DNA of 64,000 nt from Palsa-504 sp050011155 (GTDB lineage Bacteria > Actinomycetota > Actinomycetes > Streptosporangiales > Streptosporangiaceae): the NCBI GenBank assembly GCA_050011155.1, contig JBEKJP010000005.1:1-64000 (forward strand), given 5' to 3'. The notes under the pieces are model-generated. The model had not been told where the DNA came from. It saw only the letters and a program-made list of their open reading frames with translations, and did not search any database. The translations under genes were made by a program, and so were the position numbers. Below, piece by piece: positions 49,970 to 58,898 of this stretch (positions are counted from its first letter, which is position 1; the number at the start of each line of letters is the position of its first letter).

Positions 49970-50170
49970 ATGTCAGCCTGGGAGAGTCTCAACTGGCGCA
50001 AATCACGCGCCTGTGAGAGCGGGGCGTGCGTTCAGGTCGCACGTCAAGGCGATAATGTACTGATCGGAAATACCAATGATCCGGACGGTCGGGTCAGCGA
50101 GTTCACCGTGGATGAATGGCGTAACTTTCTCGCCGGTGCCAAGCTGGGCGACTTCGACGATATTGCCTGA
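49970..50170 (+). CDS. DUF397 small protein, partner of the XRE regulator
   Basis: The product is 66 aa from the ATG at 49970, with GGGAGAGG upstream. SAWESLNWRKSRACESGACV and FTVDEWRNFLAGAKLGDFDD are the DUF397 pattern (WRKSxxSxxGxxCVEVA, FTxxEWxAFxxGVKxGEFD). It is 121 bp after its XRE partner. XRE-DUF397 pairs have been discussed as regulator/antagonist or toxin-antitoxin-like units. The usual acidic SxxGNCVE segment is shortened here to ESGACVQVA. Confidence 0.92.
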   Translation: MSAWESLNWRKSRACESGACVQVARQGDNVLIGNTNDPDGRVSEFTVDEWRNFLAGAKLGDFDDIA

Positions 50171-50188
50171 CCACTTAGGCTGTTTGTC

Positions 50189-50227
50189 CCCTGAGAGTCG
50201 GAGTGTCGGACGCATCGGCTCTCAGGG
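50189..50227. terminator. Bidirectional hairpin between DUF397 and STAND genes
   Basis: CCCTGAGAG and CTCTCAGGG form perfect 9-bp arms around 21 nt. It is 19 bp past the DUF397 stop and 106 bp past the STAND gene end, so it could end either transcript. Confidence 0.6.
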
Positions 50228-50332
50228 CATTTTGCGAGTCTCTTCTTTACGGCCCTCTAACCCGAAAATAACTATCCTCAGCTAGGTATGCTGCAGTATG
50301 TCCGAAGTAATGTTAGAGCCGTTTATTCGATT

Positions 50333-53083
50333 TTAATGGTTTTCTGGATGCCTCGGTTCCAGCCGGGTACGTACCTGGTCGGCGCGCGGGTCCCAGAGTT
50401 CTTCGAATATGACGAGTGCCTGCTGCCAGGATTGCCGGGCCGCGTCGGCTTGGCCGGTGGTTTCCTGAGAATTGCCGAGCTGGAGCAGAATGTCGGCTTC
50501 GGTGCGCCGGTCACCGATCTGACGGAACAATGCTCGTGCCTGTTTATAGTTATCGATGGCATCACCGGGACGTCCGTGGTGATGGCGGGCTTCAGCCAGT
50601 TTCTGCACGGCGTAGGCGTATTGCCATCTGTTGCTGGCCTGCGCCAGGGCAGTGACTGCCTGCTCGCGCAGGCTGATGGCGGTCTCGAAGGAGCCGAGGC
50701 GTTCGTGGACGGCACCGAGCCAGGTCAGGGACATGCCCTCGGCCCGCAGATCGCAGGCTCGCCGGGCAGTTGCCAGCGACTGCTGAAGGCAGCTGGTAGC
50801 GTCGGTAAGCCGCCCGAGAGCCAGATAGGCAAGTCCTTCGAGGTACGGTGCAAGCCATTGACCGTATATGTGACCGGCTTCCACGGAAATCACGTAGGCA
50901 CGCCGACAACAGTCTGCGGCTCGATCGGGCTGGCCGGCGTCCAGGTAGGCCAAGCCGAGGCCGGTCAGGACCCAGACTTCAGCAGCGCGGTCACCAAGCT
51001 CCTGGCTGATAGCAAGGGCGGAGCGGAGCGAAGGGAGCGTGCCCGCCTTGCTGCCGAGCCCAAGATCTAGAACGCGCGTGGTTGTGGCTGGAAGCTTCCA
51101 GGCAAGACTGTTGTCACCGACCGACGCAGCCTGGTCAGCTACCGATACTAGATTTGCAGATTCGCTCTCGGCCCATCGCATTGCCTGCCCTTCGTTGGCA
51201 AAGCCTGGTGGTTGGCATACCGGAGGCAAGTCGAGTGGAACATGCGCTTGGTGGGGAGAAAGGGTGCGCACGCACGCATTAGCCATACGCAGGTACCAGG
51301 TGAGCAGACGCTGCATGGCGGCCGCCTGCTGGGCATGCGATTCTGCGGCTAGGGTGCATTCTGCGGCGTAGACGCGGACCAAGTCATGGAACTGGTACCG
51401 GTCCCGTCCGGTCTCCTCGAGCAGATGGCCACTCGCCAAGGTCCTCAGGAGCTGCCGTGTCTCAGGGACCGGCGCGTCGAGCAGGGCCGCGGCCGCGGTG
51501 GTGCTGAGATCCTGGCCCGGATGGAGACTTAGCAGGCGGAAGGCCCGGGCCGACGCGGGCGTGAGCGCCCGGTAGGACCAGGAAAAAACGGCGCGGACCT
51601 GGGAGACCTGCTCATCGGTGGCCAGGACATCCAGGCGATCGCGCTCGGCGGCCAATTCCTCGGCAAGGTCGGCGATGCTGAGATGAGGGTGGGCGGCAGC
51701 GCGATCCGCCGTAATCCGCAGGGCCAGCGGCAGCCGACCGCACAACTCCGCGAGCCTGCGCGTGGCGGCCGGATCGGCAGCCGCCCGTTCGTCCCCGGCC
51801 GCTCGAGCGAGCAGGGCGACGGCGTCACGGAGCGGGAGCATGCCCAGAGTCAGGCGCTGCGCGCCGTCGACGGCGGCCAGGCCGCTGAGTGTGCTACGGC
51901 TGGTCACGATAGCCAGGCAGCCTGCCATACCAGGCAGCAGGGGCCTGACCTGCTCAGCGCTCACGGCGTTATCGAGCACGATGAGCACCCGCCGGCCGCT
52001 GAGCTGACTTCGGTACATCCCGGCCAGTTCGTCGGGATCGGCGGGCAGTTGAGACGGACCAGCGCCCAGCGCGCGCACAAACCGGGCGAGGACAACTGCC
52101 GGGTCCAGCGGCGGGTGTTCGGGATCGAACCCGCGCAGGTTCACGAACAGCTGGCCATCAGGAAACGCAGGCGCGGCACGGTGCGCGAAACGAATCGCCA
52201 GCGCGGTCTTGCCGATCCCGGCGACCCCGTCAATCGCCGTGATCACCACAGCCGCGCCATCCTGGGCAGCCGCCATAGAAGCCAGGCTTGCGAATTCCGG
52301 TTCCCGGCCAGTGAACCCCACGGCATCGTGAGGCAGCTGCGCAGGGGCATGCCAACGATCAATAATACCGATGTCAGCAATGACCGGCTCCGTGTCCGGC
52401 GAGATCACAATGGCGCTACCTGTCGGCGTGCGGTTATCCGCGACAGCCATGACCGCGTCATGACGGGTCACCTTCTTACCCTGGCTGCCCGTGGGCGGGA
52501 TTGCATCAGGACCAAGTACCCGAATCCATCCGGCCGCGATCGTTTCCTTGACGGCTATCTGAACCCGGCGGTACGAGCTAGGTTTGGCAGCTGGGTCATG
52601 CCGGGCGACCTCATCGAAGAACCAGTCCGACACGATCAGCGCGAGCACGCCGGTGGATGTGGCCAGGACGGTTCGCAACTCTGTGGCCTCGATTAGACGG
52701 AACGCGTGATTCACCGCAGCGCCGGCGACGCCATGCGCGTCCTGGTATACCTCGCCCGCATGCAGTGCCATCCGCAGCCGCATTCGTTCTGGCAGACCGC
52801 ACCGCGCATTATGCGCATCGACCGCAGCGGTAAGCCTGACCGGAAGGTCGGCTGCCAGAAGGGCCTTCGGCACGTCCGACGGAACCAAGATGAGCGCACC
52901 GTCACCGCGGTCCTCGCACACGCAGCCGCCCCAGTCCAGCCCGCTCTCGGCGAAGGCCTGCTGCAGCGACAGGTACAACGCCTCGCGGACCGCGAGCTGA
53001 TCCAAGCTGGTCCGGGCGGGATCACCGAACCGCTCCACGTCAACCACAACGATCGTGCGGTGAACAGCTAACCGCTGACGCAC
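50333..53083 (-). CDS. Cyclase-homology/NB-ARC/TPR STAND-type protein
   Basis: The product is 916 aa from the GTG at 53083, favoured over GTG 53092 because AAGGGG then has a spacing of 9. Residues 8-180 match the class III nucleotide cyclase fold, with both metal Asp residues kept: VVVDVERFG (D15) and EDRGDGALIL (D61). Residues 255-600 are an NB-ARC ATPase: GFTGREPEFASL, GVAGIGKTALA (286-293), VLIVLDNA and the winged helix. The C-terminal 300 residues are TPR repeats, for example YLDAGQPDRAADCCRRAYVI. It looks like a regulated signalling ATPase, perhaps making or sensing a cyclic nucleotide. Confidence 0.87.
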   Translation of the reverse strand: MRQRLAVHRTIVVVDVERFGDPARTSLDQLAVREALYLSLQQAFAESGLDWGGCVCEDRGDGALILVPSDVPKALLAADLPVRLTAAVDAHNARCGLPERMRLRMALHAGEVYQDAHGVAGAAVNHAFRLIEATELRTVLATSTGVLALIVSDWFFDEVARHDPAAKPSSYRRVQIAVKETIAAGWIRVLGPDAIPPTGSQGKKVTRHDAVMAVADNRTPTGSAIVISPDTEPVIADIGIIDRWHAPAQLPHDAVGFTGREPEFASLASMAAAQDGAAVVITAIDGVAGIGKTALAIRFAHRAAPAFPDGQLFVNLRGFDPEHPPLDPAVVLARFVRALGAGPSQLPADPDELAGMYRSQLSGRRVLIVLDNAVSAEQVRPLLPGMAGCLAIVTSRSTLSGLAAVDGAQRLTLGMLPLRDAVALLARAAGDERAAADPAATRRLAELCGRLPLALRITADRAAAHPHLSIADLAEELAAERDRLDVLATDEQVSQVRAVFSWSYRALTPASARAFRLLSLHPGQDLSTTAAAALLDAPVPETRQLLRTLASGHLLEETGRDRYQFHDLVRVYAAECTLAAESHAQQAAAMQRLLTWYLRMANACVRTLSPHQAHVPLDLPPVCQPPGFANEGQAMRWAESESANLVSVADQAASVGDNSLAWKLPATTTRVLDLGLGSKAGTLPSLRSALAISQELGDRAAEVWVLTGLGLAYLDAGQPDRAADCCRRAYVISVEAGHIYGQWLAPYLEGLAYLALGRLTDATSCLQQSLATARRACDLRAEGMSLTWLGAVHERLGSFETAISLREQAVTALAQASNRWQYAYAVQKLAEARHHHGRPGDAIDNYKQARALFRQIGDRRTEADILLQLGNSQETTGQADAARQSWQQALVIFEELWDPRADQVRTRLEPRHPENH

Positions 53084-53092
53084 GCGCCTCAC

Positions 53093-53398
53093 CCCTTACG
53101 GGCACGTCAGGTATGAGGAACGCAACTCGCCATATACCATGACGATCTTCCCGGCACCATAAGTATCAGGCCTAAATAGCGTCCAGTGAAGCGTGATCAC
53201 CCCGGCCACGATAATCCCGGTCTTCCGCCACCCGTGTGGCCTGGCCCAGCCCTACCCCGGTCAGCATTCCGCACACCGTCCGCCGCCGCACCTGCCCGGC
53301 CCGCCCTCGGATCGAGGCAGAGGCGGGGAATGGCTGGCCGTCTGGCGTGGTGCCCAGCAAAGGATAATCCCTTGGCACTATCATGATCCTCGGGCATT
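53093..53398. other. 306-bp gap between divergent STAND and AAA+ genes
   Basis: The gap must hold both promoters. A minus-strand frame at 53172-53384 contains RRRTVCGMLTGVGLGQATRV. That weakly recalls the N-terminal region of IS701-type transposases, but it is only about 20 residues and is probably chance or a small relic. I support no gene here. Confidence 0.5.
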
Positions 53399-54931
53399 GT
53401 GGAGCAGGTGAATACTCCTGACCCGCGGCTGGACATCGGTGACCTCCGGGGGCTGGCCCGCGGCCTGCGTGAGCTGTTCGAGATCGGGGCCAGGACGCTG
53501 GCCGAAGAAGCCGGGCCGTCCGAGCTCGGGCTGCGGGTCAGCGGGCACCTCGGCTGTGACCTCGCCGCGGTCGTGCTGGTCGCCGAGCGCTTTCCCGCCT
53601 GGGAGCACGTGAACGTGCAGCGGGGGGTGGACGCCTACCTGCGGGCCCAGCAGGACGACCCGGAGTGGTTCGGCATGCCGGGCACCGGCCGCCACCCACA
53701 CGAGGACCTGCTGTCGCTGATCAGTTCCCCGGTCCCGATGTTCGGCATGTTCCGCGGCGCGGCGGGCCCCCGCGGCGTCCGGATCAAGGCCAGCGGAAAG
53801 AACGGCCGCGGGGCGGCGAGCTACGGCACCGCCGCTATCGGGCCGGATGAGAATACCGAGGTCGTGACCTTCGGGCTGGTCGCGGCGGCGGCCCCGGACG
53901 GCGCCCCGGTGGTGATCGGCATCCGGGACGAGAGCCAGTTCGGGTCGCCCGTGTGCAACCTCGAGATACTCGCGGCTGACCGGGAGGCGGCCGCCGCCAC
54001 GCGCGATGAGATCGGGCGGCTGATGCGGGTGCACGACGTGTTCCGCGGTCAGGTACTCAGCTTCACCGAGAGCGAGCACCACGGTAATGAGCTGGTCTCG
54101 TTCCTGCCCCGGCCCGCGATCGCGGCGCGGGATGTGGTGCTGCCCGGCGGCGTGCTCGAGAGCATCGAGCAGCACATCATCGGCGTGGCCGAATGGTCGC
54201 GGGAACTGCTGAGCGCGGGCCAGCACCTCAAGCGCGGCCTGCTCCTGCACGGACCGCCCGGGACCGGGAAGACCCACACCGTCCGGTACCTGACAGCGCG
54301 GCTGGCCGAGAGCACGGTCATCCTGCTCACCGGCCGGTCCATCCGGTTCATCGACGCGGCCGCCGCGCTGGCCCGCCGCCTGCAGCCGTCCATGGTCGTG
54401 CTCGAGGACGTTGATCTGGTCGCCACTGACCGGGACTACACCCCGGACGGCAACCCCCTGCTCTTTTCCCTGCTCGACGCCATGGACGGCATCGGCGCGG
54501 ACGCGGACGTCACCTTCGTGCTGACCACCAACCGGGCCGACATCTTGGAGACCGCTCTGGCGGACCGGCCGGGCCGGGTCGACCTGGCCATCGAGATCCC
54601 CCGGCCCGACGCGGGCTGCCGCGAGCGCCTGTTCCGCCTCTACGTGCGCGCCCTGGCCGTCGAAGCCGACCTGGATCCGGTGGTGGCGGGCACCGAGGGT
54701 GTCACCGCTTCCTTCGTCAAGGAGATGATCAGGCGGACCGTGCTGGCCTCACTGCGGGCCGGCGAGCGCCCGCCGGTGCTCCGCGATGCCCACTTCACCG
54801 CAGTGCTGGCCGAGATGAACGGGGAGCGCCAGGCCCTGACCCGGTCCCTGCTCGGCGTCGGCGCCGGGCCGGACGGGCCGCAGGCCAGCCCGGCCCGGCC
54901 GGACGCCGTCCGTTACCGCCGCCTGAGGTAA
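53399..54931 (+). CDS. AAA+ ATPase with unrecognised N-terminal domain
   Basis: The product is 510 aa. The C-terminal AAA+ module has Walker A GPPGTGKT at 285-292, Walker B MVVLEDVD at 332-339 and sensor 1 TTNRADILETALADRPGRVD, whose Arg residues form the finger. It belongs to the classic AAA clade near ARC/CbbX/FtsH-type ATPases. The N-terminal 245 residues (LRGLARGLRELFEIGARTLA, FPAWEHVNVQRGVDAYLRAQ) form a domain I do not recognise. It probably unfolds or remodels a partner. The GTG start at 53399 is not certain; GTG 53408 is an alternative. Confidence 0.87.
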   Translation: MEQVNTPDPRLDIGDLRGLARGLRELFEIGARTLAEEAGPSELGLRVSGHLGCDLAAVVLVAERFPAWEHVNVQRGVDAYLRAQQDDPEWFGMPGTGRHPHEDLLSLISSPVPMFGMFRGAAGPRGVRIKASGKNGRGAASYGTAAIGPDENTEVVTFGLVAAAAPDGAPVVIGIRDESQFGSPVCNLEILAADREAAAATRDEIGRLMRVHDVFRGQVLSFTESEHHGNELVSFLPRPAIAARDVVLPGGVLESIEQHIIGVAEWSRELLSAGQHLKRGLLLHGPPGTGKTHTVRYLTARLAESTVILLTGRSIRFIDAAAALARRLQPSMVVLEDVDLVATDRDYTPDGNPLLFSLLDAMDGIGADADVTFVLTTNRADILETALADRPGRVDLAIEIPRPDAGCRERLFRLYVRALAVEADLDPVVAGTEGVTASFVKEMIRRTVLASLRAGERPPVLRDAHFTAVLAEMNGERQALTRSLLGVGAGPDGPQASPARPDAVRYRRLR

Positions 54932-54992
54932 GGCGCGGAGTCCGGCTCTGGCGGCCCGATTATTGTGTCCCGCCCAGGGAAGCAGGACGGGC

Positions 54993-55160
54993 ATGCTAGC
55001 CATCGTCGCGGCGATCATCTTCGCCATCGCCTGGATTCTCAATGCCACTGGCACCGCCACCAACGCGTGGTTCTCCGTCACCGATCTGCTGCTCATCGGA
55101 CTGGCCTGCCTGGCCCTGCACCAGGCTGGCGTCGGCACCGCCTGGGTCAGGCGCCGTTAA
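54993..55160 (+). CDS. Two-helix small membrane protein
   Basis: The product is 55 aa from the ATG at 54993, with AGGACGGG upstream. Two hydrophobic segments, MLAIVAAIIFAIAWIL and FSVTDLLLIGLACLALHQAG, fill nearly all of it. Very similar small proteins are common in actinomycetes and have no assigned role. It overlaps the end of the convergent GAF-ANTAR gene by 4 bp. Confidence 0.75.
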   Translation: MLAIVAAIIFAIAWILNATGTATNAWFSVTDLLLIGLACLALHQAGVGTAWVRRR

Positions 55161-55861
55161 CCCCGGACGGCGCCGCGGACCACTTCGGCCGAGACGATCG
55201 CTAGCTTGCGCCGCTGCGTCCGTGCCTGTGCCCGGAGCTGGGCGTAAGCGCCCTGCGCGGTGATGCCGTGGCGGCCGATGAGCACGCCCTTGGCCTGCTC
55301 GATGATAGCCCGGGAGTTCAGGGCCGACTGGAGCTGGGCCGCCAGCTCGGTCTGCTGCTCGCCGAGCAGCATGCTCGCGATCAGCAGCGCGGCCAGGTCG
55401 GTGAACGCCAGCAGGGCGAGCTCGGCCTCTGGTGCCCACGGACGGGGTTCCTCGGACAGCACCGCGACGACGCCCACCGCGTCCTGGTTGTAGGGAATCG
55501 GGCTGGCCAGCACGGCTCGGACGCCGCGGGCGACGGCGTGCTGGCTGAAGGCCGGCCAGCGTGCTTCCTGCGTCAGGTCCTCCGCGCAGACCAGTTCCTT
55601 GTCCTCGAAGGCCGCGATGCACGGCCCTTCCTGGTGGCGTATCTGCAGTTCCTCGAGGTGCCTCATCCGGTCATCGGAGACGGCGGCGTTCAGCAGGTGA
55701 TGGTCGGCGCTGGCCAGCATCAGGCCGGCGCCGTCGACGGAGAAGATCGTGTGCGTGGTCTGGACGATGCGGTGCATCGCCTCCTCGACCCGCATCTCAC
55801 CGAAGCGCAGCTTGCCGAGCTCGTTAAGCGCGTGCCGCACGTCGTGTATCGAGACGCTCAT
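55157..55861 (-). CDS. GAF-ANTAR regulator
   Basis: The product is 234 aa. The GAF domain is about 20-160 (TTHTIFSVDGAGLMLASADH, HQEGPCIAAF, PYNQDAVGVVAVLS). The C-terminal ANTAR domain is AQLQSALNSRAIIEQAKGVL followed by RHGITAQGAYAQLRAQART. ANTAR proteins bind paired hexanucleotide hairpins in nascent RNA and prevent termination. The GAF part would sense a small ligand. Its start lies 38 bp inside the end of the upstream STAS gene, so the pair is coupled. Confidence 0.93.
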   Translation of the reverse strand: MSVSIHDVRHALNELGKLRFGEMRVEEAMHRIVQTTHTIFSVDGAGLMLASADHHLLNAAVSDDRMRHLEELQIRHQEGPCIAAFEDKELVCAEDLTQEARWPAFSQHAVARGVRAVLASPIPYNQDAVGVVAVLSEEPRPWAPEAELALLAFTDLAALLIASMLLGEQQTELAAQLQSALNSRAIIEQAKGVLIGRHGITAQGAYAQLRAQARTQRRKLAIVSAEVVRGAVRG

Positions 55862-56276
55862 CTGCCTGCTCCCGACTGTCCTGGGATCCGCATAAACACC
55901 AGGTCCGGATATTACCCGCGGCTAATTCCTCTATTTCGCAATCGGCATCGAGGCCGGTGAGCCACAGGACCCGGCGCACGCTGGGACCCGGGCGGCGGAT
56001 GACCGGCCGGCGGCCGTCCCGCAGCCACTGACCGGATCCCGCGATCAGCCGCGCCGACCCGCAGTCCATGAAACGCGTCCCGGCCAGGTCGAAGACCAGC
56101 CGGCTCGGCTTATCCCGTGCGACCAGGGCCAGGTGCCCGGCGAGGACGGGCATCGCGACCAGGTCGAGCTCGCCTCGGACGAGGATCGTGGTGGCGTCCG
56201 GACGCACGTCCATCTCGACCTCGACCCGGCCGGGCGGCGGGCCGTCATCCTCGGGCAAAGGACGGAGCCGCGTCAT
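55824..56276 (-). CDS. STAS domain (anti-anti-sigma-like) protein
   Basis: The product is 150 aa from the ATG at 56276. A longer frame upstream is not supported. TTILVRGELDLVAMPVLAGH and RLVFDLAGTRFMDCGSARLI are the STAS core. At the usual phosphorylation motif D-S-S-G it reads DCGS, with Cys72 where the phosphorylated Ser normally stands. So it may not be switched by kinase in the standard way. The C-terminal 40 residues carry further Cys (DADCEIEE, TWCLCGSQ). It overlaps the GAF-ANTAR gene. Confidence 0.85.
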   Translation of the reverse strand: MTRLRPLPEDDGPPPGRVEVEMDVRPDATTILVRGELDLVAMPVLAGHLALVARDKPSRLVFDLAGTRFMDCGSARLIAGSGQWLRDGRRPVIRRPGPSVRRVLWLTGLDADCEIEELAAGNIRTWCLCGSQDSREQADERLDTRRAARA

Positions 56277-56476
56277 GAGGACCCCCACTCGCCCGCGGGC
56301 GAGACTACAGGCGACTGCTGTCAGGAGGCCTCTTCCTGCCGGGAGCCAGGAAAGTGCGGGGCCAGCATCAACCATGCGGCGGGCCGCAGGTGTCTAGGCG
56401 GCATCACGATTGCCTCAAGTATGCCGCACCCTGCCCGGGGCCGGCGGCCTTCGGGCGGGTCTGCGATGGTGTTGTT

Positions 56477-57253
56477 ATGGCATGGATTGAGCTTGACGGA
56501 GCGGTAAACGTGCGGGACCTGGGCGACCTGCCCACCGAGGACGGGCAGAAGACCGCGCGGGCAAGCCTGCTGCGCGCGGACAACCTGCAGGAACTGTCGC
56601 CCGCCGATGTCACCAAGCTGGTTCGCGACATCGGCGTGACCACCGTCGTGGACCTGCGCAGCACCAACGAACTGGAGGCCGAGGGGCCGGCGCCGCTGGA
56701 CGCCGTGGCGGGGGTGCGGCACGCCCACCACCCGGTGCTGCCCGAGCTGGGCACGAACACCGACGTGGTCGCCGACGCGCTGCTGGCGCGGGACCAGCTG
56801 GACCGGACCAGGTACCCGGACAACCCCGTGACCGGGCACTACCTGGGCTACCTGGAGGACCGCCCGGACCAGGTGGTCGGGGCGGTGCGCAGCATCGCGC
56901 GGTCCCCGGGCGCGGCGCTGGTCCACTGCGCGGCGGGCAAGGACCGGACCGGCGTGGTGGTGGCGCTCGTGCTCACCGTGGCCGGCGTGCCCGCCCAGGC
57001 CGTGGCGGCCGATTACGCGGCCACGGGGGAGCGCACCGAGGCCATCATCGACCGGCTGAGCCGGTCGCGCCTGTACGTCCGCGACATCACCAGCAAGCCC
57101 GCCGACCTGCACCGGCCGCAGGCGGAGACGATGACCGCGTTCCTGGAGCAGATGGAGGCGCGCTACGGCGGGGTGGCGTCGTGGCTGACGGAAAACGGCC
57201 TCAGCTCCGCCGACCTGGACGCCCTGCGGGTCAAGCTCCGGGCAGGCGCTTGA
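56477..57253 (+). CDS. PtpB-like tyrosine/dual-specificity phosphatase
   Basis: The product is 258 aa from the ATG at 56477. NVRDLGDLPTEDG at the N-terminus and the P-loop HCAAGKDRTGV with catalytic Cys151 and Arg157 match the Y_phosphatase3/PtpB family, which also takes phosphoinositides and phosphoserine. TTVVDLRSTNELEAEG is the lipid-phosphatase-like region. No signal peptide is visible. The last 23 bp overlap the convergent phosphoesterase gene. Confidence 0.92.
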   Translation: MAWIELDGAVNVRDLGDLPTEDGQKTARASLLRADNLQELSPADVTKLVRDIGVTTVVDLRSTNELEAEGPAPLDAVAGVRHAHHPVLPELGTNTDVVADALLARDQLDRTRYPDNPVTGHYLGYLEDRPDQVVGAVRSIARSPGAALVHCAAGKDRTGVVVALVLTVAGVPAQAVAADYAATGERTEAIIDRLSRSRLYVRDITSKPADLHRPQAETMTAFLEQMEARYGGVASWLTENGLSSADLDALRVKLRAGA

Positions 57254-58898
57254 GCGGGAAGGGCGGCGCGATGCGCAGCTCCACGTTACGGTCGGTGGTG
57301 ATCCCGGCCATCACGGTTATGTCAAGCGGGACGTTGGCCGCGAGCTCACGGTGCAGCGCGGCCAGGTCATCGATGGTGTTCACCGGCACGGCCGGCGCGA
57401 CCGGGGTGTCGTGGTCCACCATCGTGGTCACGATGGACAGGTACTCGCCGTGGTCGACCAGTTCGACCAGCCGGGTCTGGCAGGGCCAGTCCACCACCGC
57501 GCAGGTGGTCACTTCCCAGAACCCGCGGGCCGGGTCGGCCGGGTCGGGGCGCGGCCGGATCGTGTTGGTGTGCGTGTGGCCGTTGAGCCATAGGACGACG
57601 TTGGGGAACCGGTGCAGCAAGGCCACCAGCCCGGCGCCGAGCATCGGCTCGCCGTCCGGGCCGGCGTGCCCGCCACGCCGGTTGTCCATCGTGTCCGTGC
57701 CGTGGTGCGAGAACACGATCACCAGCCGGTCGTCGTGGCCGGTCCGGACCTCGCCGCCGTCGGCCCCGCGGTAGGCGGAGTGCACCTCGGCCAGCCGGGT
57801 TTCCAGCCAGCGGGCCTGCTTGGCGTCCAGGCACCCGGACGCCCCGCCGGCCAGGCAGTTGGTGTCGAGCGCGATGAAGCGGACCGCGGCCGTGTCGTGG
57901 ACGTAGTACGCGGTGCCGTCGAGCCGGTTCCGTTCGGTGAACCCGTGGCCGAACGGGCGTGAGCCGGCCCGCAGGTGGGCGTCGACGAAGTCCCGCCGGG
58001 TAATCGGCCGGCGGAAGGGATCGGGCGTGACCTCGCGGTACGGGCCCGCCATGAACGACTCCGGGCGCTCGGTGAACATCTCGAGCGCCCGGTCGTGGTC
58101 GAAGTCCTCGGGCAGGCCGAACGGCTTCTTGCCGCCGGTCAGCGCGGCCGCGAGCCCCGGGGTCTGGGTGCCGACGCCCTGGTTGAGCGCCTCGTGGTTA
58201 CCGAAGCAGGACAGCCAGGGGATGCTCAGGCCGGCCGCGGCGAACTCGCGCAGCGCGCGTTGCAGCAGGCCGGGATGATGCGGGAACCCGAACTCGCGCC
58301 GGAAGAAATCCTCGCCTGACGGCCCCGGGCCGTCCGGCCGCCAGAAGATGTCACCCGGCCAGTCCGTCCCCTGGACCCCCTCGTGGTCGGGGCCGCCGGA
58401 ATCGGGGGAGACCAGGCCGCCGTCGAACAGGGCCAGGAAGGCCTGCAGCTCGTTCCACTGCGCGTTGTCGATCGCGTCGCCGGTGGTCACCGCCAGCTGG
58501 GCGGTCAGGCCGGTGGCCGGGCCGTTCACCGCGGTGACGGTGCGCAGGGTGGCGTCGACCGCGTGCACCGTGAGCGCCTCCTGCGGCCGCTGCACGGGGA
58601 TGATCCCGGCGTACCTGCGGTCCGCGAAGTTCGCGTTGAGGAACTCGAACCGGGTCGGCGACTGGACGTCGGCGAGCTGGAGATCGGTGATGTGGACCAG
58701 GCAGAGCAGCGCCCGCCCGGGGCCGGCGTCGTCCCCGGTCAAGGGGCCCGGCCCGGCCGCGCCGAAATCGTCCCTGATGGTGTGCGGCTCGCCCGCTCCG
58801 GCCTCGACGGCCCGGTACGGAGCCAGCCGTCCCGGGCGGAGCACCGCCCCGGGCTCGAGCCTGCGCTGCGTGGTCAGCAGGGGGTGGCGGCCGCTCAC
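57231..58898 (-). CDS. Calcineurin-like metallophosphoesterase (TIGR03767/PPA1498-like)
   Basis: The product is 555 aa. The metal-binding motifs are all present: HITDLQLADVQSP, TTGDAIDNAQWNEL, SCFGNHEALNQ, IVFSHHGTDTMDN and LNGHTHTNTIRP. It lacks a signal peptide, so it acts in the cytoplasm unless moved by another route. The length and motif spacing fit the PPA1498-like family. It shares ATGA with the ABC ATPase stop and is the last gene of the importer operon. It may hydrolyse the imported phosphoester. Confidence 0.88.
   Translation of the reverse strand: MSGRHPLLTTQRRLEPGAVLRPGRLAPYRAVEAGAGEPHTIRDDFGAAGPGPLTGDDAGPGRALLCLVHITDLQLADVQSPTRFEFLNANFADRRYAGIIPVQRPQEALTVHAVDATLRTVTAVNGPATGLTAQLAVTTGDAIDNAQWNELQAFLALFDGGLVSPDSGGPDHEGVQGTDWPGDIFWRPDGPGPSGEDFFRREFGFPHHPGLLQRALREFAAAGLSIPWLSCFGNHEALNQGVGTQTPGLAAALTGGKKPFGLPEDFDHDRALEMFTERPESFMAGPYREVTPDPFRRPITRRDFVDAHLRAGSRPFGHGFTERNRLDGTAYYVHDTAAVRFIALDTNCLAGGASGCLDAKQARWLETRLAEVHSAYRGADGGEVRTGHDDRLVIVFSHHGTDTMDNRRGGHAGPDGEPMLGAGLVALLHRFPNVVLWLNGHTHTNTIRPRPDPADPARGFWEVTTCAVVDWPCQTRLVELVDHGEYLSIVTTMVDHDTPVAPAVPVNTIDDLAALHRELAANVPLDITVMAGITTDRNVELRIAPPFPLKRLPGA

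Noticed and set aside
53172..53384. Relic of an IS701-like transposase
   Set aside because: Only about 20 residues recall the family, with no inverted repeats or catalytic region.
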